NCBI RefSeq assembly: GCF_001724605.1
Contig: NZ_MEEX01000007.1
Span: 227,048 to 291,047 of the forward strand
DNA: 64,000 bases
Reading direction: 5' to 3'
Source: Phenylobacterium sp. SCN 70-31
Lineage (GTDB): Bacteria > Pseudomonadota > Alphaproteobacteria > Caulobacterales > Caulobacteraceae
Shown here: positions 8,085 through 16,170 of the stretch, piece by piece
How the letters are laid out: each line of letters starts with the position of its first letter
How positions within the stretch are numbered: position 1 is the first letter of the stretch
The notes under the pieces: model-generated
What the model was told of the DNA's origin: nothing
Databases searched by the model: none
The model's input: the letters and a program-made list of their open reading frames with translations, nothing else
Position numbers and translations under genes: made by a program

Positions 8085-8186
8085 GTTCGATTCCCGTGCC
8101 GAATCGAGTTGAGCTTGTACAACGGACAGTAGAGCCGCAATCGTCCGCGCCTGCAAAGCGATTCGAGTTCGCGTAACGAGGTTATT

Positions 8187-8834
8187 TCAGGCGGGGTGCT
8201 GGCCGCGGCGTCTGGTTCTGAGCATAGCGCCAGCGCCGCCGAAGCCGAGAATCATGGCGGCCCAGGCGTCCGGTTCGGGCACGGCCGCCGCCAGCAGGCC
8301 GCCTCCGGGAAGCGATGGCGAGGCGGCGGGGAAGTTCGCCACGGAATCGGGGAGCGGACTGAAGGCGGGCGGCGTCAGCGCCGCCGGGCCTCCGCCGAAC
8401 CCTGCAAAGCCTCCGAATCCGCCGCCGGCCGCCCCCGCCTGTGGGAGGAGAAGCTCGATCCTGACGGTCAGTTCGCCGAACGCAGCGTCCCAGTCGAACG
8501 CCTGCCCGCGCAGGGTGACGACGTCGCCGCCCAGGACACCGACCACGAACTTGCCCCAGTCGATCACCGTTCCGTCGGCCAGTTCGAAACTGATCCGCAC
8601 GGCTTGGTGTTGCATGTCGCCGACGAGGCTGCGGTCGAACGCGAGGGCCGAGATACCCTTCAGCCCGCCGGCTCCGGCCGAGAAGGTCTGACTGAAGCTG
8701 CGTCGGGTCTCGGACAGGCATCCGCCCGAACCGCACAGGCTGTCGGGTCCCACCGACAGGAACGTCGCCGCCTCTGCGGAGGATGCGGCCACGGTCATGA
8801 CCGTGGCGAGCGCCAGCGCTCGGAATTTCTGCAT
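8187..8834 (-). CDS. PEPxxWA-CTERM exported protein (copy B)
   Basis: A 215-residue paralogue of copy A, 102 bases upstream of it on the same strand. The signal peptide is MQKFRALALATVMTVAASSAEA and the C-terminal tag is VPEPDAWAAMILGFGGAGAMLRTRRR. The shared body includes CGSGGCLSET, FDRSLVGDM, VGVLGGDVVTLRGQAFDWD and GGGFGGFAGFGGGP. Compared with copy A the Gly/Pro/Ala linker before the tag is longer. An ATG 11 codons upstream is possible but the signal peptide fits the 8834 start better. Tandem duplication followed by divergence is the simplest explanation. Confidence 0.85.
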   Translation of the reverse strand: MQKFRALALATVMTVAASSAEAATFLSVGPDSLCGSGGCLSETRRSFSQTFSAGAGGLKGISALAFDRSLVGDMQHQAVRISFELADGTVIDWGKFVVGVLGGDVVTLRGQAFDWDAAFGELTVRIELLLPQAGAAGGGFGGFAGFGGGPAALTPPAFSPLPDSVANFPAASPSLPGGGLLAAAVPEPDAWAAMILGFGGAGAMLRTRRRGQHPA

Positions 8835-8935
8835 GTAGGCCCCACCGTGTCTTGAGGTTCCGGACATGCTGTCAACTTCGCAGACGCAGCAAAGTTTCCG
8901 CCGCGGTGCGACGACGGTGAAGTTTTTTCGCTCCG

Positions 8936-10417
8936 TCAGGCCTCGCCCCGGGCGCGGGCCATGTCGCGGGGCAGGGTGATCGCCGCCAACAGGTAGTGGA
9001 CGCCCGCCCAGGCGTAGATCAGCAGGTTCGAGACGATGCCCATGCGGGTGCCTTCGGCCATGGCGGCCGGGCAGGCGGCGACGAGTTCCGGCGACGCGCC
9101 TGTCGGCGCGACACCCCCCTTGCAGACCTCCAGGAAGTCGCCGGCCATGCCCTTGGCGGTGAAGGCGGCCCGGGCGAACTGGTCGATGCACCAGCCGCAG
9201 AAGGGCGGGCCGAAACCCAGGGCGATCAGGTTCAGGACGAAGAACAGCACCGCGACCGCCGTGGCGCGCATCCGCGCGTCCATGACGTTCTGCACCACGC
9301 CGAACGTCGGGCCGAGATAGGTGTAGTGCAGGATGCCGGGGATCAGCAGGATCGCCCATGCGAGCTGGTAGCTGTCGCGCGTGAAGGCCAGGATGTAGAT
9401 CGGCGTCGCCAGGATGAGCCCGATGGCCGGCACCAGGGCGTACCAGCGGGCGCTGCGCTTAGAGGCGATGTCGGTGAGGAAGCCGCCCAGCAGCGTCCCG
9501 GCGCCGTTCGAGATCCCGGAGATCAGGCCGACCGCCATGCCCACCACGGCCAGGCCCAGGCCGAACTCGCGGATGAAGTAGGCGGGGACGTAATGGCCCG
9601 TGCCGTAGCCGGCGAAGCTGGCGACGGTGATGCCCGCGGCCATGTGGAACATGCCCCAGCTTCCGAAGAGGCGTTTCGAGACGGCCAGGATCGACGGAGG
9701 GGGTTCGGCGGCGGCTTCAGCGGGCGCGACCGCGATCGACGCCTCCGGAGCTACGGGCAGACCTGCGGCCTGGGCCGTCGCCCGCTCGTCGGCGAGCGCC
9801 TTTCGGTCGGCCCACCCGCGTGGCGGCTCCTTGACGATCAGCTTGATCGCGATCGCCACCATGACGCCCGGGAAGCCGACCATCATGAAGGCCGCCTGCC
9901 AGGACAGGTTCTCGGCGATCCATCCGCCCGCCATGGCGCCGAACATGGTGCCCAGGGGGATGCCGAACGCATAGACGGAAAGCGCGGAAGCCCGCTTCTT
10001 CGGCTCGAAGTAGTCGCTGATCAGGCTGTGCGCCGGCGGGGACAGCCCGGCTTCGCCGACGCCGACCCCGACGCGGTACAGCAGGAGCTGCAGGTAGCTG
10101 GTCGCGGTGCCGCAGAGCACGGTGAACGCCGACCAGATCACGATGGCGATCGAGATGATGTTGACGCGGTTGATCCGCTCCGCGAGCCGCGCGATCGGAA
10201 TGCCGAGGGTCGTGTACAGCAGCGCGAAGGACAGGCCGCCCAGCCAGCCGAGTTGCTGGTCGGTCAGTTCGAGATCGACCTTTATGGCCTGGCCGATGGT
10301 CGAGATGATCGTGCGGTCGATGAAATTGAAGGTGTAGGCCAGAACCAGAAGCCACAGAACCGTGTTCCTGTAGCCTGTCGTGAAGCTCGGCTGCGCCGGC
10401 TGAGCATTGGTGGTCAT
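8936..10417 (-). CDS. MFS transporter, spinster-like
   Basis: A 493-residue inner-membrane permease with about twelve membrane segments. The first reads YTFNFIDRTIISTIGQAIK, followed by GGLSFALLYTTLGIPIARLAERINRV, the MFS loop 2-3 motif. The central cytoplasmic loop (about residues 200-245) is Ala/Pro/Glu-rich. It is the last gene of a minus-strand run: MFS (13453-14820), AMP-ligase, AMP-ligase, MFS, with 110 bases separating it from the ligase ahead. It is a paralogue of the MFS at the other end of that run. A role in moving the acid handled by the ligases is inferred from context only; direction of transport is not readable. Confidence 0.87.
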   Translation of the reverse strand: MTTNAQPAQPSFTTGYRNTVLWLLVLAYTFNFIDRTIISTIGQAIKVDLELTDQQLGWLGGLSFALLYTTLGIPIARLAERINRVNIISIAIVIWSAFTVLCGTATSYLQLLLYRVGVGVGEAGLSPPAHSLISDYFEPKKRASALSVYAFGIPLGTMFGAMAGGWIAENLSWQAAFMMVGFPGVMVAIAIKLIVKEPPRGWADRKALADERATAQAAGLPVAPEASIAVAPAEAAAEPPPSILAVSKRLFGSWGMFHMAAGITVASFAGYGTGHYVPAYFIREFGLGLAVVGMAVGLISGISNGAGTLLGGFLTDIASKRSARWYALVPAIGLILATPIYILAFTRDSYQLAWAILLIPGILHYTYLGPTFGVVQNVMDARMRATAVAVLFFVLNLIALGFGPPFCGWCIDQFARAAFTAKGMAGDFLEVCKGGVAPTGASPELVAACPAAMAEGTRMGIVSNLLIYAWAGVHYLLAAITLPRDMARARGEA

Positions 10418-10527
10418 GTGCCGATCTTCCCCCGGCCCGGCCTACGCCGGATCGCTCCGTCGCCGCGGACGTTAGGCCGAACCCGGCGCGCCGAACAGAG
10501 GGACCTTGGGGCAGGCTCTCGAAGGGG

Positions 10528-11946
10528 TCAGCCGCCACGCAGCGCGGCCAGGAGGCGCTCCCGCAGGACGTCGCGTTCGATCTTGCCCATGGCGTTGCGC
10601 GGGATCGCGTCGATCCAGGCCAGATGGATCTCGGGCAGGTCCGGCCACGCCGCGAGATGCTGGGCGAGCCGGCCGCGGTCGAAGCCCGGTTCGGACACCG
10701 TCGCCAGCCAGCAGCGAGTAATTCCCTCGGCGTCCTCGGCGGCGAAGGCGGCGCAATCCACCACGCCGGCGCATGCGAAGGCGGCCTGTTCCAGTTCCTG
10801 GGGCATGAACTTGAAGCCGCCCAGGTCGAGGCGCTCGTCCATCCGACCTTCCAGGATCAGCCGCCCGTCGGGCAGGCGGCGGCCAACGTCGCGCGTATGG
10901 AACCAGCCATCGCGGAATCGCTCGGCGGACGCCTCGGGGTCGCCCAGGTAGCCCTGGCTCATTCGCTCGCCCGTGATCCGGAACTCGCCGGGTTCACCGT
11001 CCCGCACGGGTCGGCCATCTTCGCCCACGATCTCCAGGATCGATCCGGACGGGGTTCGCCCGACGATGCCGGGATGCTCTTCGAGATCGGCGGCATGCCC
11101 CACGGCCAGCAGGCTGGCCTCGGTCGAGCCATAGACGATGCGGACATCCGGCGTCAGGCGCAGCCGGGCTTCGCGCGCCGACGCGGCCGGCAGGAGCGAT
11201 CCCGCCGCACAGACCCGCCAGTCGGGCCGGGGCTGGAAACCGGCGGGGAGGATGGAGAGCAACTCCCGGAGCTGGCGCGGGGTCATCCCTATGATACCGG
11301 GTTCGAGCTGCTCCATGAGGAGCGGGATGTCGCCGATACGGAATCCCCAGGCGACGGCTGCGCCGACGCTCCAGGCGCCGACGGTCATGCTGAAGCCGAG
11401 CATGGATTCGACACCTGTGACCGGCGCCCACGTCCCCGCCTTCCCGGCGGCGTAGCTGCGGAGATTGGCGTAGTTGCCGACCTCGATGCGACGCCAGGAG
11501 AGACCCACGCGGCGGGGCGTGCGGGTCGTGCCGGACGACGGAATCACCTGTCCCAGGTCTTCAGGGTCGAGTTCGAGTTGGGGCAGGCGCCGAGGTTCGG
11601 CGGCCAGGATCGCCGCCGCCTCGTCGGGGAATAGGCGCAGGACGGGCGGCCCTGCATCCAGATCGTCCAGGTCGGTGAGCCGGAGGTCTGCGCCGTAGTC
11701 CCGACCGGGCGCGCCGCAAACGCCCAGGCGGGCGAGCGCGGCGATCGCGACGAGCTGGAGGTAGGGTTGCGCGATCGCCACCGCCACGACGCCGGCGCCG
11801 GGTCCGATCCCGCGGTCGGCCAGCGCGCGCGCGACGCGATCGATGTCGGCGTCGAAGGTCGTGTAGCTGTATCGTCCCCATGGGGTGATGACGGCCGGCG
11901 CCCGGGGCGTCCACGAGGCGTTGTCGCGAATGAAGCCGTCGAACAT
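10528..11946 (-). CDS. AMP-dependent synthetase/ligase family enzyme (copy B)
   Basis: A 472-residue adenylate-forming enzyme (ANL superfamily: acyl-CoA synthetases and related adenylating enzymes). Core motifs: SSGTTRTPRRVG (P-loop-like A3), VYGSTEASL (A5), ERFRDGWFHTRDVGRRLPDGRL (A7), GRMDERLDLGGFKFMPQELE (A8 hinge) and PRNAMGKIERD with the catalytic Lys (A10). Both domains are present, but it is shorter than typical acyl-CoA ligases (about 520-560) because the N-terminal part is trimmed. The ATG at 11946 overlaps the stop of copy A by one base (TGATG), giving tight coupling. The two proteins align along their whole length, so this is a tandem duplication. Substrate unknown. Confidence 0.85.
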   Translation of the reverse strand: MFDGFIRDNASWTPRAPAVITPWGRYSYTTFDADIDRVARALADRGIGPGAGVVAVAIAQPYLQLVAIAALARLGVCGAPGRDYGADLRLTDLDDLDAGPPVLRLFPDEAAAILAAEPRRLPQLELDPEDLGQVIPSSGTTRTPRRVGLSWRRIEVGNYANLRSYAAGKAGTWAPVTGVESMLGFSMTVGAWSVGAAVAWGFRIGDIPLLMEQLEPGIIGMTPRQLRELLSILPAGFQPRPDWRVCAAGSLLPAASAREARLRLTPDVRIVYGSTEASLLAVGHAADLEEHPGIVGRTPSGSILEIVGEDGRPVRDGEPGEFRITGERMSQGYLGDPEASAERFRDGWFHTRDVGRRLPDGRLILEGRMDERLDLGGFKFMPQELEQAAFACAGVVDCAAFAAEDAEGITRCWLATVSEPGFDRGRLAQHLAAWPDLPEIHLAWIDAIPRNAMGKIERDVLRERLLAALRGG

Positions 11947-13379
11947 CAGCGCGCTTTCCCCGCCGGAAGCGCGCACGTGGCTGCAAGAACCGCGTCGCGC
12001 AGGACGTTGCGCTCGACCTTTCCCATCGCGTTGCGGGGGATCTGCTGAATCCAGGCGTAGCGCGGCGCGGGCAGACCGCCCTGGCGCGCGAGGTGGCGAC
12101 TGAGAGCCTCGCCGTCGAAATCCGGTGCGGCGGTGACGGCCAGCCAGCAGGTGTCGAGACCGGTGTCGTCGGGGACGGCGAAGGCGGCGCAGTCCTGCAC
12201 GCCGGGACAGGACAGGGCCGCGGCCTCCAGTACGGCGGGCATGATCTTCAGGCCGCCCAGGTTCATGCGGTCGTCGCGCCGGCCCTCCAGGACGAGGCGG
12301 CCGTCGGGCAGGCGGTGGCCGATGTCCCCGGTGAGGTACCAGCCGTCCTGAAACCGCTCGGCGGTCGCCTGGGGATCCCCGAGATAGCCCTGGATCACCC
12401 GCGGGCCGCGGATGCGCACCTCGCCCGACTCGCCTTCGGGCACGGGACGCCCCTCCTCGTCGACGATAGCCGCAATGGCGCCGGAGGGCGTGATCCCCAC
12501 CTGGCCCGGCGCATCGTCCAGACCGGAGGCGAGCCCAAGGCCTCCGTTTCCCCCTTCGGTGGAGCCATAGAGGGTCCGGATGTCGGGCGTGATGCGGGCG
12601 CGGGCTTCCTGCGCGGTCTCGGGCGGGAGGAGCGAGCCCCCCACCATCAGGCGCCAGCCGGGCAGGGGGCGAAAGCCGGGCGGCAGGGCGTCCAGCACCC
12701 GGCGGAGCTGGATCGGGGTCATGGCGACGATCCCGGACCCCAGGCGCTCGAGCCAGTGGGGCAGGTCGTCGGCCTCGAACGAGGCGGTCACCGCTGCGCC
12801 GACGGCCCAGCCGCACATCGCCATCGTCAGCCCCATCATGGCGTCGACGCCGACCAGCGGGACCCAGGCGCCGAGACGGCCGCCGCCGTACGAGCGGAGG
12901 CTGAGGTGGTTGCCGTGCTCGATCCGTCGCCAGGTGTAGCCGACGCGGCGCGGCCGTCCCGTCGTGCCCGACGACAGCATCACCCGCCCCAGCGCGAGCG
13001 GGTCGAGGCTTCGAGGCGGCATGGGGCGCGGGTCGCGGGCGTACATGGCGCGCAGCCAGGCCTCGTCGATCCGGCATGCGGGTAGATCGGCCGGCGGCGT
13101 GGCGGCGTCGCTCAGCCGCAAGTCGGCGCCCCAGTCCCCGGCCGGTGACGAGGCGACTCCCAGTCGGGCGAGCGCTGCGGTCGCCACCAGTTGAATGTAG
13201 GGGGCGCTGAGGGCGACCGAGACCACCTGACCCGGGAGAATCCCGAGTTCGTCCAGGACCCCGGCGCACCGGTTCACATCGGCGTCCACCTGAGCGTAGG
13301 CGAACGCCCCGCCGGGCGTGACGATGGCCGGGGCGCGGGGCGTCCAGCCGGCGTGGTCGCGGATCGGGCCGTCGAACAT
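11946..13379 (-). CDS. AMP-dependent synthetase/ligase family enzyme (copy A)
   Basis: A 477-residue adenylate-forming enzyme paralogous to copy B downstream. Motifs in order: LSSGTTGRPRRVGYTW (A3), LYGSTEGG (A5), FQDGWYLTGDIGHRLPDGRLV (A7, with the ribose-binding Asp), GRRDDRMNLGGLKIMP (A8) and PRNAMGKVERN (catalytic Lys, A10). The start MFDGPIRDHAGWTPRAPAIV is nearly identical in copy B, supporting the ATG at 13379. No carrier-protein, thioesterase or CoA-dependent beta-oxidation gene is adjacent; the flanking genes are two MFS permeases. Activation of an imported organic acid is a reasonable guess, not a demonstrated function. Confidence 0.85.
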   Translation of the reverse strand: MFDGPIRDHAGWTPRAPAIVTPGGAFAYAQVDADVNRCAGVLDELGILPGQVVSVALSAPYIQLVATAALARLGVASSPAGDWGADLRLSDAATPPADLPACRIDEAWLRAMYARDPRPMPPRSLDPLALGRVMLSSGTTGRPRRVGYTWRRIEHGNHLSLRSYGGGRLGAWVPLVGVDAMMGLTMAMCGWAVGAAVTASFEADDLPHWLERLGSGIVAMTPIQLRRVLDALPPGFRPLPGWRLMVGGSLLPPETAQEARARITPDIRTLYGSTEGGNGGLGLASGLDDAPGQVGITPSGAIAAIVDEEGRPVPEGESGEVRIRGPRVIQGYLGDPQATAERFQDGWYLTGDIGHRLPDGRLVLEGRRDDRMNLGGLKIMPAVLEAAALSCPGVQDCAAFAVPDDTGLDTCWLAVTAAPDFDGEALSRHLARQGGLPAPRYAWIQQIPRNAMGKVERNVLRDAVLAATCALPAGKAR

Positions 13380-13452
13380 GTGGCCAAGCTAGCCAATCGA
13401 CGCCCACCGGGGAAAGGGGCGCCGGCCGCGAGGACCGGCGCCGTGACGATCG

Positions 13453-14820
13453 TCAGCTCACGGTGTCTTCGCGGATGGTGCGCCGGGCCAGCCAGAAACA
13501 GGCGAAGGCGGCCAGCCCGAAGAGGGTCGAGATGATCAGCGCCCAGCGGACGCCCTCGGCCGGGCCCATGCCCAGGCCCGTGTTGAGGTAGTCGGACAAC
13601 ATGCCGACCGCCAGCGGCCCGAGGCCCAGGCCGACGAGGTTGATGACGAAGAGCAGGATGGCCGAGGCGGTGGCGCGCATGTGCGGCGGCACCACCGACT
13701 GGCCCGTGCCGTAGACCGGTCCGTACCACAGAGTTCCCAGGAAGGCGTTGATCCCCAGGATGAAGAGGGCGGTCGTCGCCGAATCTATGGTCACCGCCAG
13801 GATGTAGATGGGGATCGTGATCAGGCTGGCCAGGGCCGGGGTGACCATGTAGGCGCGCAGGTCGTTCCGGCCGAAGCGGTCGGCGATCACGCCGCCCACC
13901 CAGGCGCCGATGGCCCCCGCCGTCCCGCTGATGACGCCGAGAGCCAGCCCGAGGAAGCCCACCGGGCCCAGGCCGAAGCCGTCCGCGAGGCGGCCGATCT
14001 CTTCGGCGTGGTTCCGCAGGAAGAACGAGGCCGTGAACGGCGCGTGGCCATAGCCGATGAACGCCTTCACGGCGGCGGCGAAGGCGATGAACCAGAACGT
14101 GCGACGCTTGGCCAGGTACGCCATGGTCTGGCCGAAGGTCGCCGACGCGGACGCCACCTGCTGGGCGTGCTGCGCCATGATCTTGCGCGGCTCCTTCAGG
14201 GTGAAGATCGCCAGGACGGCGAAGATCAGGCCCGGGGCGCCCGCCACCAGGAAGGCGGCCCGCCAGCCATAGGCGTCGGCGATCAGCCCGCCCATCACGA
14301 GGCCCAGAAGGCTGCCGATGGGCGTGCCCATGGAATAGAAGGCCAGGGCCGAGGCGCGCTTCTCCTTCGGGACGTAGTCGGCGATCAGCGAGTGGGCCGG
14401 CGGGGTGCAGCCGGCTTCGCCGACGCCCACGCCGATCCGGTAGATGATGAGCTGCCAGAAGTTGCCCGCGGTGGCGCACAGCGCCGTGAAGCCGCTCCAG
14501 ACGCCGACCGCCGTGCCGATGATGAGCGCGCGGTTCTTGCGTTCGGCCATCCGCGCGATCGGGATGCCGAGGAAGGTGTAGAACACGGCGAAGGCCAGAC
14601 CGCTCATGAGGCCGAGCTGGGTGTCGGTTAGTCCCAGATCGCGCTTGATCGGTTCGGCCAGGATGTTGATGACCTGACGGTCGAGGAAGTTGATGACGTA
14701 GATGCCCAGCAGCAGCCACATGGCATAGCGCGTGTAACCCTTCGAGAAGGGCGCCGTCCCTTCGGCGGGAACCGTCGGCTTGGCGGCGGGAGTCACCTCG
14801 GGGGAGACGGCTTCGGTCAT
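13453..14820 (-). CDS. MFS transporter, spinster-like
   Basis: A 455-residue permease that opens the MFS-ligase-ligase-MFS run. The first membrane segment ends in YVINFLDRQVINILAEPIKRD, followed by GLAFAVFYTFLGIPIARMAERKNR and the GVGVGEAGCTPPAHSLIADY motif, which the second MFS shares almost exactly (GVGVGEAGLSPPAHSLISDY). Compared with that paralogue the central loop is short. The ligase start is 73 bases downstream of its stop. The N-terminus is Glu/Pro/Ala-rich and cytoplasmic. A divergent GST gene begins 111 bases away, leaving room for a bidirectional promoter region. Confidence 0.87.
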   Translation of the reverse strand: MTEAVSPEVTPAAKPTVPAEGTAPFSKGYTRYAMWLLLGIYVINFLDRQVINILAEPIKRDLGLTDTQLGLMSGLAFAVFYTFLGIPIARMAERKNRALIIGTAVGVWSGFTALCATAGNFWQLIIYRIGVGVGEAGCTPPAHSLIADYVPKEKRASALAFYSMGTPIGSLLGLVMGGLIADAYGWRAAFLVAGAPGLIFAVLAIFTLKEPRKIMAQHAQQVASASATFGQTMAYLAKRRTFWFIAFAAAVKAFIGYGHAPFTASFFLRNHAEEIGRLADGFGLGPVGFLGLALGVISGTAGAIGAWVGGVIADRFGRNDLRAYMVTPALASLITIPIYILAVTIDSATTALFILGINAFLGTLWYGPVYGTGQSVVPPHMRATASAILLFVINLVGLGLGPLAVGMLSDYLNTGLGMGPAEGVRWALIISTLFGLAAFACFWLARRTIREDTVS

Positions 14821-14931
14821 CTGGGGCGCGTTCCTCGGAGCTTTTTCTTGTGGGCTGGCGCGACTAGATGGCGCCCGGCGGCCCGCTGCAACCGTTGAAG
14901 TGTTTCAGGATCGCAGCATGGAGGCGAGGGC

Positions 14932-15555
14932 ATGGAACTGGTGATCGGGACGAAAAAGTGGTCGACGTGGTCGTTGCGGCCCTGGCTCGTCCTCAAGCGC
15001 TCGGGCCTGCCCTTCGAGGAGACGCTGATCGCGCTCCGGCAGGAGGACAACCGGACCGAGGCGGCTATTCGCCCGCATTCGCCGTCAGGGCTCGTGCCCT
15101 GCCTGAAGGACGGGGAACTGACGGTCGTCGATTCCCTCGCCATCTGCGAGTATCTGGCCGAGAAGGTTCCCGGACTCTGGCCGAGCGATCCGATCGCCAG
15201 GGCCCTGGCCCGCTCGGCGTCGGCCGAGATGCACGCCGGCTTCGCGTCGCTGCGGGGCGAGTGCCCCATGGCGCTGGAGGTCGAGCCCAAGGTGGTCGAG
15301 ATCTCGCCCGCTACGCAAAAGAATGTGCGCAGGATCGTCGAAATCTGGCGCGGGATGCTGACGCGTTTCGGCGGACCCTATCTGGCGGGTGACTGGTCGG
15401 TCGCCGACGCCTTCTACACGCCCGTGGCGACGCGGTTCCGGACCTATGGCGTCCACCCCAGCGACTATGGCGACGACGGCCGGGCCGGCGAGTACATGCA
15501 GCGCCTGCTTTCGGCGCCGGAGTTCTTGGAATGGGAGGCGGCGGCCCGGACATGA
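14932..15555 (+). CDS. Glutathione S-transferase family protein
   Basis: A 207-residue cytoplasmic protein. The N-terminal thioredoxin-like domain (about 1-80) begins MELVIGTKKWSTWSLRPWLVLKRSGLPFEE; Ser residues in the WSTWSLRPW stretch are at the usual place of the glutathione-activating residue, and SGLVPCLKD provides the conserved cis-Pro, with VVDSLAICEYLAE as the glutathione-binding D/E-S motif. The helical C-terminal domain holds FGGPYLAGDWSVADAFYTPV, matching the GST-C signature. The ATG follows GGAGG/GAGGG. It is monocistronic, convergent with an HxlR regulator. Substrate class is not assignable. Confidence 0.88.
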   Translation: MELVIGTKKWSTWSLRPWLVLKRSGLPFEETLIALRQEDNRTEAAIRPHSPSGLVPCLKDGELTVVDSLAICEYLAEKVPGLWPSDPIARALARSASAEMHAGFASLRGECPMALEVEPKVVEISPATQKNVRRIVEIWRGMLTRFGGPYLAGDWSVADAFYTPVATRFRTYGVHPSDYGDDGRAGEYMQRLLSAPEFLEWEAAART

Positions 15556-15634
15556 GACGTGTCGTGGCGTACGATGCCCGACGAGTGCGGTCCCGATCGG
15601 CCCGAGACCCTTTTTGCCGGCTGGCCAAGCCGAG

Positions 15635-16081
15635 CTAGGCCCCGGCCGGGCGGACCTCAACGTCCCGGGCGGTCAGCGGATCGTTGCAGGCCGAGCAGGT
15701 CATGACCGGAACGAAGTCGCAGCCGCAGGCCTTGTGGCGGTGCAGGAGCGGCGGGCCGGTTTCGTCGGCGTAGTGGACGTCGCCCCAGTGGACGATGGCC
15801 ATGATCACGGGGTGCAGGGCCAGGCCCTTGTCGGTCAGGCGGTACTCATGGCGGACGGGCCGGTCCTGATAGGCGTCGCGGCGCAGAACCCCTTCGTCCA
15901 CGAGCCGCTTGAGGCGATCGGCGATGATGCTGCGCGAGATGCCCAGCCGCGCTTGGAAGTCGTCGAAGCGGCGCACGCCCAGGAAACAGTCGCGCAGGAT
16001 CATCAGCGTCCAGCGGTCGCCGATCGCGGCCACCGAGCGCGCCACCGAACAGGGCTCGGACCCGAGTTCGTTCCACTTCAT
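15635..16081 (-). CDS. HxlR-family winged-helix regulator
   Basis: A 148-residue transcription factor. The HxlR core (about 10-100) is clear: CSVARSVAAIGDRWTLMILRD, FDDFQARLGISRSIIADRLKRLVDEGVL and YRLTDKGLALHPVIMAI. After it comes an unusual tail with CGCDFVPVMTCSACNDPLTARDV: four Cys as CxC...CxxC that could bind a metal or sense redox state. The start ATG at 16081 gives MKWNELGSEPCSVA, as in the family. It is divergent from the SDR/isomerase pair at 16171, with two inverted repeats in the 89-base gap, so it likely controls that pair and itself. Confidence 0.88.
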   Translation of the reverse strand: MKWNELGSEPCSVARSVAAIGDRWTLMILRDCFLGVRRFDDFQARLGISRSIIADRLKRLVDEGVLRRDAYQDRPVRHEYRLTDKGLALHPVIMAIVHWGDVHYADETGPPLLHRHKACGCDFVPVMTCSACNDPLTARDVEVRPAGA

Positions 16082-16114
16082 CGTGCGGGCTCCATCTCGA
16101 CACGGATGGTCCCA

Positions 16115-16160
16115 TTGACTGGGTTCGGATTCAAGACGAACATGAGTTCGATTTTCGAAC
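16115..16160 (+). promoter_or_regulatory. Candidate promoter and HxlR operators of the SDR/isomerase pair
   Basis: TTGACT (16115-16120) lies 17 bases before a weak -10 (GAACAT, 16138-16143). Two inverted repeats overlap and follow it: GTTCG (16123-16127) with CGAAC (16137-16141), and GTTCGA (16146-16151) with TCGAAC (16155-16160, spacer TTT). Both use the same half-site word GTTCG, as expected for a dimeric winged-helix repressor. Confidence 0.45.
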
Positions 16161-16170
16161 GGAGGTGGCG

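Noticed and set aside
10528..13407. A continuous minus-strand frame spanning both AMP-ligase genes
   Set aside because: The upstream part is an off-frame translation of copy A. The real copy B starts at ATG 11946, overlapping the copy A stop.
15589..15615. Terminator between GST and HxlR (GGTC...GACC with TTTTT)
   Set aside because: The stem is only 4 bp with a 13-base loop; the T run is real, but the hairpin is too weak to claim.
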